DNA of 46,167 nt from UBA1444 sp964601085. GTDB taxonomy: Bacteria > Bacillota > Negativicutes > UBA1444. The notes below the pieces were generated by a model. That model was not told the DNA's origin, did no database searches, and saw only the letters and a list, made by a program, of their open reading frames with translations. Of this stretch, positions 7,824-14,617 are shown in pieces. Position numbers and translations under genes: made by a program. The stretch lies in the NCBI GenBank assembly GCA_964601085.1, contig CAZRLN010000018.1, positions 1-46,167 on the forward strand, written 5' to 3'. How positions within the stretch are numbered: position 1 is the first letter of the stretch; each line of letters starts with the position of its first letter.

Positions 7824-7952
7824 TCATTCGCGGAAGAAGGTATCCCACTGATGATACAAAAAAGTAAGCAATAACAGAAACAGAATGCCGACATCACCGA
7901 TATAAGGCTCCAGAAAAATCCCTCCCGAAACAGTCTGACTGATCCTCTTCAT
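7824..7952 (-). CDS. Possible small membrane protein, 42 residues
   Basis: An ATG-to-TGA frame on the minus strand that fills the space between the HD gene and pilB. The product starts MKRISQTVSGG and carries one strongly hydrophobic segment (DVGILFLLLLTFLYHQW) ending in charged residues, the look of a single-pass membrane peptide. The hairpin at 7785-7822 lies directly after its stop. Evidence against it: the ribosome site is poor (AGGA about 15 bases before the ATG) and no clear promoter is seen. I do not recognise it. Conservation in related genomes would decide whether it is real. Confidence 0.35.
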   Translation of the reverse strand: MKRISQTVSGGIFLEPYIGDVGILFLLLLTFLYHQWDTFFRE

Positions 7953-7995
7953 TATAATCTGTTTTTCCTGTCGAGGTAAGGGGAAAAAAGGAGTA

Positions 7996-8023
7996 TTGGC
8001 GGATATTGTTGAAATGATACAAG
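7996..8023 (+). promoter_or_regulatory. Possible promoter of the pilBTC operon
   Basis: TTGGCG (7996-8001) and TACAAG (8018-8023), 16 bases apart, each match the consensus in 4 of 6 places. It is the best candidate in the gap before pilB, but weak. Confidence 0.35.
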
Positions 8024-8056
8024 TCTGAGAAAAGGGCTTTGAATGGAGGAACCGCC

Positions 8057-9742
8057 ATGAAGGGGCGCAAACGCCTGGGAGAAATGTTGATCGAAGCGGG
8101 GAAAATCACTCCGGACCAGTTGGAAATCGCCCTGGCGGCGCAAAAACGCTCCGGTGAACGGCTTGGTCGCGTCTTGATCAAGCTGGGAACGATCACGGAG
8201 ACGGTCCTGTTGGAAGTTCTGGTTCAGGCGCTGGGAATTCCCCTGATCGATCTTTCGGCGACCCCGCCGGATAAGGAAGCCGCGCGTCTGATTCCCTTAT
8301 CTTTGGCCGAGCGGCATTTCGTCATTCCGATCCGGAAAAAGGGCAACCGCCTGACGGTGGCGATGGCGGATCCCACGAATTTCTTTGCGATCGATGATCT
8401 GCGAATGGTCACGCAGTGTGAAATCGAACCGGTGATGACCATGGAAGCGGATATCCTGAAAGCGATCCAGCAGACCTATACGGTTTCCGATCTCGTGGAA
8501 AAATCCGTGAGCCAGCTGCAGAAGGATGAGCCCCTGTTCGCCTCGGAGCTCGAAACATCCGAAGACGCGCCGGTCATCAATATCGTGAACTCTCTCATCA
8601 GCCAGGCCGTCAAGAACGGCGCCAGCGACATCCACCTCGAACCGCTCGAAAAGGGCTTGCGCGTCCGGTTTCGCATCGACGGCGTATTGCGTGAGGTGAC
8701 GTCGTTTCCCAAACACACCCAGGGTGCGATCGTTTCCCGGGTCAAAATCATCAGCAATATGGATATCGCGGAAAAACGGACGCCGCAGGACGGCCGCCTC
8801 CAGGTGACGGAGGAGGACCGGCCGATCGACATTCGGGTTTCGTCGTTGCCGACCATATACGGCGAAAAAATCGTTATGCGGATACTGGACCAGAAGTCGG
8901 CGATCCTGGCCGTGGAAGCGCTGGGCTTTTCCCCGGACAATCTGGAAAAGTACAAAAACCTGTACCGCCACAGTTATGGCATGATCCTGATCACCGGGCC
9001 GACCGGCTCCGGCAAGACGACGACCCTGCATTCGACCCTGAATGAACTGAACACGGTCGCCAAAAATATCATCACCATCGAAGACCCGGTGGAATACCGC
9101 CTCGAAGGGATCAACCAGGTGCAGGTCAACAACAAGGCCGGCATGACCTTCGCGAACGGCTTGCGTTCCATTCTGCGCCAGGATCCGAACATCATCATGG
9201 TGGGCGAGATCCGCGACAAGGAGACGGCGGAAATCGCCATCCGCGCTGCGCTGACCGGCCATCTGGTGCTCAGCACCATGCATACCAACGATGCGGCCGG
9301 GGCGGTGAGCCGGTTGACCGACATGGGCATCGAGCCGTTTCTGGTAGCGTCCGCCGTTCTGGGGTGCGTGGCGCAGCGGCTGGTCCGGCGGATTTGTCCG
9401 GAGTGCCGGACTTCCTATATCCCCGATGTCAATTCGCCGGAATGCCTGATGATGGACGGCGTCGATTCGGCGCAAGTCTGCAGCATGGTGTACAAAGGCA
9501 GCGGTTGCATTCATTGCGGCAACACCGGTTATCGGGGCCGGGTCGCCATTCACGAAGTCATGCCGATGACGCCGCGGCTCCGGGACTTGACGGTGCACCG
9601 ATACTCCACCACGGAAATTCAGCGGGCCGCGATCGAGGAAGGAATGCAAACAATGCAGCGGGACGGTCTCGATAAAGCAATGAAGGGCCTAACCACCGTT
9701 TCGGAAGTGGTCCGCGTCGCCTATGAGGAAAATGGAGGTTGA
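8057..9742 (+). CDS. pilB: Type IV pilus assembly ATPase PilB
   Basis: 561 residues, full length for the pilus extension motor. The N-terminal MshEN-type domain (about 3-75) has RLGEMLIEAG..L..ALAAQ and a second RLGRVLIKLG block; such domains bind c-di-GMP in MshE and related ATPases. The catalytic part has Walker A GPTGSGKTT (from G314), IEDPVE, IMVGEIRD (Walker B) and the His box TGHLVLSTMHTND. Two CxxC pairs (C447/C450, C484/C487) form the zinc site typical of PilB/GspE. The ATG at 8057 is chosen because GGAGGA lies 6 bases before it; an in-frame ATG at 8039 has no such site. It is the first gene of pilB-pilT-pilC. Confidence 0.95.
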   Translation: MKGRKRLGEMLIEAGKITPDQLEIALAAQKRSGERLGRVLIKLGTITETVLLEVLVQALGIPLIDLSATPPDKEAARLIPLSLAERHFVIPIRKKGNRLTVAMADPTNFFAIDDLRMVTQCEIEPVMTMEADILKAIQQTYTVSDLVEKSVSQLQKDEPLFASELETSEDAPVINIVNSLISQAVKNGASDIHLEPLEKGLRVRFRIDGVLREVTSFPKHTQGAIVSRVKIISNMDIAEKRTPQDGRLQVTEEDRPIDIRVSSLPTIYGEKIVMRILDQKSAILAVEALGFSPDNLEKYKNLYRHSYGMILITGPTGSGKTTTLHSTLNELNTVAKNIITIEDPVEYRLEGINQVQVNNKAGMTFANGLRSILRQDPNIIMVGEIRDKETAEIAIRAALTGHLVLSTMHTNDAAGAVSRLTDMGIEPFLVASAVLGCVAQRLVRRICPECRTSYIPDVNSPECLMMDGVDSAQVCSMVYKGSGCIHCGNTGYRGRVAIHEVMPMTPRLRDLTVHRYSTTEIQRAAIEEGMQTMQRDGLDKAMKGLTTVSEVVRVAYEENGG

Positions 9743-9749
9743 AAACATC

Positions 9750-10799
9750 GTGGAACGACTTTTGCGCGAAGCGGTCGAACGGCGCGCTTCGGACATTCAT
9801 TTGACGGTTGGGGTGCCGCCCACACTGCGAATCAACGGCGCTCTGGTCCGGTTGCCCCTGCCGCCGCTGGGAACGGCGGATACGCTGCGTCTGTTTGAAT
9901 CGATCGCGCCCGAAGAACGCCGGACTTATTTAGATCAAAACGGGGAAGTGGATTTTTCCCATACGATCCACGGGTTGAGTCGCTTTCGGGTGAATGCCTT
10001 TCGGCAACGCGGTTCCGTGGCGATCGCGGTCCGGCTCATTCCCGAGCAAGTGCCGACGCTCGGCCAGCTGGAACTGCCGGAGGTGGTCGCCACACTGTCC
10101 CGCAAACCGCGGGGGCTGATACTGGTGACCGGCCCGACCGGCAGCGGCAAGTCGACAACGATGGCCGCCATGATCAATCAGATCAATGAGGAGCAGGCCT
10201 GCAACATCATCACCCTGGAAGATCCCATCGAATATCTGCATCGCCACAAGAAAAGCCTGATCAATCAACGGGAAATCGGCGCCGACAGCCGCAGCTTCGC
10301 CAATGGACTGCGGGCGGCGTTGCGCGAAGATCCCGACGTGATTCTTGTCGGTGAAATGCGGGACATCGATACCATCAGCATCGCGGTGCGCGCCGCTGAG
10401 ACCGGCCATCTGGTGCTGGCCACCCTGCATACCAGCGATGCCTCCCAGACCATCGACCGGATCATCGACGTTTTCCCGCCCTACCAGCAGCAGCAGATCC
10501 GGACCCAGCTGTCGCTCACGCTGCAGGGGATCATTTCGCAGCAACTGTTGCCGCGCCGGAGCGGAACCGGCCGGGTGGTGGCCGTGGAAATCCTGGTGGC
10601 GACGGCGGCGGTGCGCAATCTGATTCGCGAAGGGAAGAGCCACCAATTGATGACCGTCATCCAGACCGGCGCCAAGGCCGGCATGCAATCGATGGATGCG
10701 GCGCTGCGGGATCTGTGCCGCGCCGGCGTCGTGGCCGACGAGGAAGCGCTGATGCGGGCGAGCGACCCGGAAAATTTCCTCCGCCTGCGGCGGGGTTAA
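9750..10799 (+). CDS. pilT: Twitching motility ATPase PilT (first copy)
   Basis: About 349 residues. It is the cytoplasmic hexameric motor that takes pilus subunits back into the membrane. It shows ASDIHLTVG at the N terminus, Walker A GPTGSGKST (from G128), LEDPIEYL, VGEMRD, the His box TGHLVLATLHTSD and the PilT-type C-terminal AVRNLIREGK. The GTG at 9750 is chosen because GGAGGTTG lies 8 bases upstream, overlapping the pilB stop. In-frame ATGs at 9723 and 9732 lie before or inside that site. A second pilT-like gene at 12846 is clearly related in sequence, so the two may share work as PilT and PilU do elsewhere. Confidence 0.94.
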   Translation: MERLLREAVERRASDIHLTVGVPPTLRINGALVRLPLPPLGTADTLRLFESIAPEERRTYLDQNGEVDFSHTIHGLSRFRVNAFRQRGSVAIAVRLIPEQVPTLGQLELPEVVATLSRKPRGLILVTGPTGSGKSTTMAAMINQINEEQACNIITLEDPIEYLHRHKKSLINQREIGADSRSFANGLRAALREDPDVILVGEMRDIDTISIAVRAAETGHLVLATLHTSDASQTIDRIIDVFPPYQQQQIRTQLSLTLQGIISQQLLPRRSGTGRVVAVEILVATAAVRNLIREGKSHQLMTVIQTGAKAGMQSMDAALRDLCRAGVVADEEALMRASDPENFLRLRRG

Positions 10800-10811
10800 G
10801 CGAGGCGGGCC

Positions 10812-12035
10812 ATGGCAAGACAGTACGAATACCGGGCGCGGGATCTCAACGGGCAACTGTTCACCGGCCTGGTGCTGGCCGACGATGAAGCATCCGCCGC
10901 CGGTCATGTCCGCAACAAAGGCCTGTATGTGACGCTGGTTCGTGAGGCTAAATCCCGTCAGGACATTGCCGTTTTGCTGCGCAACCGGCGACCGATCAAG
11001 ATCAGGGATCTGTCCATATTTTGCCGGCAGTTTGCCACGATGATCGAAGCCGGTCTGCCGATCCTGACCTGTCTGAACGTGCTGGCGGAACAGACGGAGA
11101 ATCCCCGCCTTCGGGACACTCTGCAAAGCGTATACAAGCGGGTGCAGGAAGGAACGGCTTTGGCCCAGGCCTTGCAGGAAAGCCCCGGCGTGTTCCCCGA
11201 CATCATGGTCAGCATGGTGGCGGCGGGCGAACTCGGCGGGGTACTGGAAGTCGTCATGCAGCGACTGGCGGTCCATTTTGAAAAGGAGCACCGCCTGAAT
11301 GAGAAGGTCAAGGCGGCGATGGTCTATCCGGCGGTGGTCATGGGGATGGCGGTAGTGGTCGTCATCTTCGTGCTGACGTTTGTTTTGCCAACCTTCATCG
11401 GCATCTTCCAATCCATGAATGTCGAACTGCCGCTGCTCACCCGCTGGCTGATCGCCGTGAGCGAATTCCTGACTCGGCACTGGCTGGCGCTGCTCATCGT
11501 GACGGTCGCCGGAGTTGTCGGAATCCGCTATGCGCTGCAGTTTCCCGGGCCGAAAGCGGCGCGGGACCGGTTTGCCCTGCGAATGCCGGTTTTTGGCATG
11601 TTGATCCGCAAAGTCGCCGTGGCCCGGTTTACGCGGACGCTGGCCAGCCTGATCCGTGGCGGCGTGCCGCTCTTGGCGGCGCTGGAAGTGGTGAAGAACG
11701 CCACCGGCAACGTCATCATCGCCGAAGCATTGTCCCAGTCGCGCGAGAGTCTCATCGAAGGGGCGGACCTTTCCTCCCGCCTGGGGGCGAGCAAGATTTT
11801 CCCGCCGATGGTGGTGCAGATGGTGTCGGTCGGTGAGGAAGCCGGCGAACTGGACAAGATGCTGGACAAGGTGGCCGATTTTTACGAAGAGGACGCCGAG
11901 GACATCGTCAGCCGTCTCAGCAGCTTGTTGGAACCGTTTTTGCTCGGTTTTTTGGGCCTGGCGATCGGGACGATCATCATCGCCATCATGCTGCCGATGT
12001 TCGACGTGATCACGAACATGAACAAGATCATGTGA
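10812..12035 (+). CDS. pilC: Type IV pilus inner-membrane platform protein PilC
   Basis: 407 residues, the normal length. Two T2SSF domains are seen (about 70-195 and 270-395), each starting with a similar pattern: FCRQFATMIEAGLPIL in the first and FTRTLASLIRGGVPLL in the second. Three membrane helices lie near 170-190, 215-240 and 370-395. PilC is the membrane base that passes the turning of PilB and PilT to the pilin. It lies 12 bases after pilT. The 247-base gap to pilA that follows holds a promoter, so pilBTC and pilA are probably separate transcripts. Confidence 0.95.
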   Translation: MARQYEYRARDLNGQLFTGLVLADDEASAAGHVRNKGLYVTLVREAKSRQDIAVLLRNRRPIKIRDLSIFCRQFATMIEAGLPILTCLNVLAEQTENPRLRDTLQSVYKRVQEGTALAQALQESPGVFPDIMVSMVAAGELGGVLEVVMQRLAVHFEKEHRLNEKVKAAMVYPAVVMGMAVVVVIFVLTFVLPTFIGIFQSMNVELPLLTRWLIAVSEFLTRHWLALLIVTVAGVVGIRYALQFPGPKAARDRFALRMPVFGMLIRKVAVARFTRTLASLIRGGVPLLAALEVVKNATGNVIIAEALSQSRESLIEGADLSSRLGASKIFPPMVVQMVSVGEEAGELDKMLDKVADFYEEDAEDIVSRLSSLLEPFLLGFLGLAIGTIIIAIMLPMFDVITNMNKIM

Positions 12036-12136
12036 GACGGAGGCTTAACGAGACGAACGTTTTTGCCGATAATATTATCAAGCAGGGATAATGTGCTTTG
12101 TTATAGTGAAAGATTTTTCTGCCAATTCCAATTGAT

Positions 12137-12180
12137 TATCCCATTGGGATATTGACAAGATGGAAACGAGAGCATAAAAT
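12137..12180 (+). promoter_or_regulatory. pilA promoter with adjacent palindrome
   Basis: TTGACA (12152-12157) and TAAAAT (12175-12180) are 17 bases apart, a strong vegetative promoter. Touching its -35 box is a perfect palindrome, TATCCCA-T-TGGGATA (12137-12151), which could be a binding site for a regulator. The transcript would have an A-rich leader of about 95 bases before the pilin start. Confidence 0.68.
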
Positions 12181-12282
12181 TTGAAATGAAGGCATTTATC
12201 TATATCATCTGTTTCGAAAACCCCGTGAAATCAGCGCTTGACAAAGAATGTTCAAAGAAAAATGAAGAAAGAAGGAGAAAAA

Positions 12283-12720
12283 ATGCTTCAATTGTTTAGA
12301 AAACGCCTGTCTAATCGGAAGGGCTTTACACTCGTGGAACTTATGGTGGTCGTTGCGATCATCGGAATTTTGGCTTCGATTGCGGTGCCGAAATTCACTA
12401 GCGCTACAGATAACGCTCGTGGCGCAAAGATGCAAGCGGATCTGCGGACCATCGACAGTGCGATAGCCATTGCAGTTGCGAATGGTTACACTCCTACCGA
12501 CGTTAAAATGACTGCGACTGAGCCTGCAGCGGTGATTCGCAGTCTGTCAACTGTTCCTAAATCACCTGCTGGAACTTTCTCTACCGCGAAGCATCCTAAT
12601 GTTGGTGGAACGCCGGGTGGAAGCGTGACGGAAGATTTTTATTCGATTACTGCGGATGGACGGGCAACAGTCACTGTTACAGGTGAGGGCGCTGGAACAT
12701 ATACTGCGGATCAACTTTAA
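12283..12720 (+). CDS. pilA: Major type IV pilin
   Basis: 145 residues. A short basic leader ends in KG (G13-15 region, cleavage after G14), then FTLVELMVVVAIIGILASIAVPKF, the classic methylated N terminus with Glu at +5. The globular part is short (mature protein about 131 residues) and has no cysteine pair, unlike proteobacterial pilins. It is rich in Thr, Ala and Gly. The start ATG 12283 has AGGAG 5 bases upstream; a TTG at 12238 in frame would add a leader with no pilin features. The gene has its own strong promoter and terminator, as expected for a highly made subunit. Its base composition is somewhat AT-richer than the motor genes around it. Confidence 0.93.
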   Translation: MLQLFRKRLSNRKGFTLVELMVVVAIIGILASIAVPKFTSATDNARGAKMQADLRTIDSAIAIAVANGYTPTDVKMTATEPAAVIRSLSTVPKSPAGTFSTAKHPNVGGTPGGSVTEDFYSITADGRATVTVTGEGAGTYTADQL

Positions 12721-12769
12721 AATTAGGACATTGACCCAACTGTTGTTTTTTTGCCCGAATAATAGTAAT

Positions 12770-12808
12770 AAGCAGGAGCGGACGTTTGATTTCCGTCCCT
12801 GCTTTTTT
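12770..12808 (+). terminator. Rho-independent terminator after pilA
   Basis: GCAG and GGACG on the left arm pair with CGTCCCTGC on the right, with a 4-base bulge, and are followed by TTTTTT (12803-12808). It would limit read-through from the strongly expressed pilin into the second pilT. Confidence 0.72.
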
Positions 12809-12845
12809 CTTGAGTCTGATACTTTTTTATGGAAAGTGATAAGAT

Positions 12846-13922
12846 ATGAGATTATCATTACGGCAGATTTTGACTGATGCCGTTGCGCAAAACGCCTCGG
12901 ACCTGCACTGCTTGGTCGGCAACCCCGTTACCATCCGCCGTCACGGGGAACTGACGGACTTGTATCCGGAGCCTTTGACGGACGAGGACACACTGGCGCT
13001 GGTCGACGAAATCGCAACAGAAGAGCAGAAAAGGCAATTGCGGCAGCGGGGGGACGTGGATATCTCCCATGAGCTGCCCGGACAGGGGCGCTTCCGCATC
13101 AATATCTACCGGCAGCGCCGTTCCGTGGCCATCGCCGCCCGCATCATTCCCGGACGCGTTCCCACGCTGCGGGAACTGGAGATGCCGCCGGTCCTGCTGC
13201 AAATGTCCCGCCTCCGGCGCGGCCTGGTGCTGGTGACCGGCCCGACCGGTTCCGGCAAATCGACGACGGTGGCTTCCCTGGTCCATCAGATCAATCTCGA
13301 GCGCCGCTGCACCATCGTTACCCTGGAAGACCCGGTGGAATACCTGTATGAAAAGCGGCAAAGTCTGATCAGCCAGCGGGAAATCGGCGTGGACGTCGAC
13401 AGCTTCGCCTCGGGCCTGCGCGCGGCGTTGCGCGAAGATCCGGACGTCATCGTCGTCGGCGAGATGCGCGATCTGGATACGATGACCACTGCCATCCAGG
13501 CAGCCGAGACGGGCCACTTGGTCTTTGCCACGTTGCATACTACCGACGCGGTGCAGACGATCGACCGGATCATCGACGTGTTCCCGGCGCACCAGCAGTC
13601 GCAGATTCGCATGCAACTGTCCATGATCTTGCAGGGGATCGTGTCGCAGCAACTTTTGCCGCGCAAGGGCGGCATCGGGCGGGTGGCCGCCTGCGAAATC
13701 CTGCTGCTCAATCCGGCGGTGCGCAACATGATCCGGACCGGAAAAACACATCAACTCAACTCGACGATGCAGACCAGCGGCCGTTCCGGCATGCAAACGA
13801 TGGACATGGCGCTGGAGATGCTCAGCATGTTCGACGTGATCGACGTGGACGCGGCGATGGCGCTGGCGACAGACCCCGACTTGATCTTTGCGTCCCAGCG
13901 GAAGAGATGGAACGGCCAATAA
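12846..13922 (+). CDS. PilT-type retraction ATPase, second copy (PilT/PilU-like)
   Basis: 358 residues. All motor motifs are intact: ASDLHCLVG, Walker A GPTGSGKST (from about G132), LEDPVEYL, VGEMRD, the His box TGHLVFATLHTTD and AVRNMIRTGK. It resembles the first PilT along its whole length (for example QTIDRIIDVFP and QLLPRKGG). Only a poor ribosome site (GGAAAGTG, 12831-12838) precedes the ATG at 12846. It stands between the pilA terminator and the promoter at 13938. A role as accessory retraction motor (PilU-like) or as the main one is equally possible from sequence. Confidence 0.9.
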   Translation: MRLSLRQILTDAVAQNASDLHCLVGNPVTIRRHGELTDLYPEPLTDEDTLALVDEIATEEQKRQLRQRGDVDISHELPGQGRFRINIYRQRRSVAIAARIIPGRVPTLRELEMPPVLLQMSRLRRGLVLVTGPTGSGKSTTVASLVHQINLERRCTIVTLEDPVEYLYEKRQSLISQREIGVDVDSFASGLRAALREDPDVIVVGEMRDLDTMTTAIQAAETGHLVFATLHTTDAVQTIDRIIDVFPAHQQSQIRMQLSMILQGIVSQQLLPRKGGIGRVAACEILLLNPAVRNMIRTGKTHQLNSTMQTSGRSGMQTMDMALEMLSMFDVIDVDAAMALATDPDLIFASQRKRWNGQ

Positions 13923-13937
13923 CGCAAGTTGTTTTTC

Positions 13938-13966
13938 TTGACAACAGCTTCGTTTCGATTTATATT
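13938..13966 (+). promoter_or_regulatory. Promoter of the primase module
   Basis: TTGACA (13938-13943) and TATATT (13961-13966) are 17 bases apart, a strong vegetative promoter. The -35 box lies inside an inverted repeat GTTGT...ACAAC (about 13929-13945), a possible operator. It gives the two-gene primase module its own transcription apart from the pilus genes. Confidence 0.7.
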
Positions 13967-14008
13967 AACAGTAGCATTTGTTGATATAAAAACAAAACGG
14001 AGGTTGCC

Positions 14009-14617
14009 ATGACACCGCATGAAGTGATTGCCAAGTGCGTCGAACTAGGCACGCCCATCACGCAGAGCACGTTGGCCAACTATAAAAAGTGGTTGCTGAT
14101 TTTTCCGCCCAAGGTGCAGAGTCTGGGCCGCAAGGTCGGCAAGGTTTCCGACTATCGCGACAGCACGCCCTGTGAAATCTACGCCGCCCAGCGCCTATCC
14201 AGCCACGATTTTGGTTTTTCCCTCGAGTATGTCGTGCTTTTCCGCGCGCATTGGTTGAGCGGGTGCGAAGAACTGATGGATGGCCAGCCGCTCGATCTGT
14301 TCGTGGAGGGCGGGGCGCTGCTATGGGGGTTGCTGTACAATTTCGCCAAGTTGAATTTTTCGTTTCCCGGTCAGTTCCTGACGTTCTTCTATCCGCTGGA
14401 GCGATTGCAGCAGGTCATCGACTATGTCCGTCGGGTGGAGCCGACCAGCCTGGCGCATGACCGGTTTTCGCTGACCAATGACGAACATTGGGGCAAAGCC
14501 CGGGGAATGGTGCTGCTGCGCCGCAAGGGCGACGGGCATCATGTGCTGGCCCTGCTGCACCAAAACGGTGTTCAGGTGCTGACTTGCCTGGGGCAGCTGC
14601 CGGAGCCGGCGAAATGA
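14009..14617 (+). CDS. Unknown protein with possible N-terminal DNA-binding domain, in primase module
   Basis: 202 residues, no family recognised with confidence. The first 70 residues (MTPHEVIAKCVELGTPIT, then STLANYKKWLL) look like a small winged-helix or MerR-type DNA-binding fold. The rest is a mixed hydrophobic domain with FSLEYVVLFRAHW and LLWGLLYNFAKLNF, ending in a strand-rich part (GMVLLRRKGDGHHVLALL). A very good ribosome site (GGAGG) precedes the ATG. The stop overlaps the primase start by 4 bases (ATGA), so the two proteins are made together. A regulator or a primase-loading partner is a fair guess. Its high GC content matches the host. Confidence 0.65.
   Translation: MTPHEVIAKCVELGTPITQSTLANYKKWLLIFPPKVQSLGRKVGKVSDYRDSTPCEIYAAQRLSSHDFGFSLEYVVLFRAHWLSGCEELMDGQPLDLFVEGGALLWGLLYNFAKLNFSFPGQFLTFFYPLERLQQVIDYVRRVEPTSLAHDRFSLTNDEHWGKARGMVLLRRKGDGHHVLALLHQNGVQVLTCLGQLPEPAK

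Noticed and set aside
12846..13922. Second pilT as an assembly duplicate of the first
   Set aside because: The two copies differ throughout in DNA and protein, so they are true paralogues.
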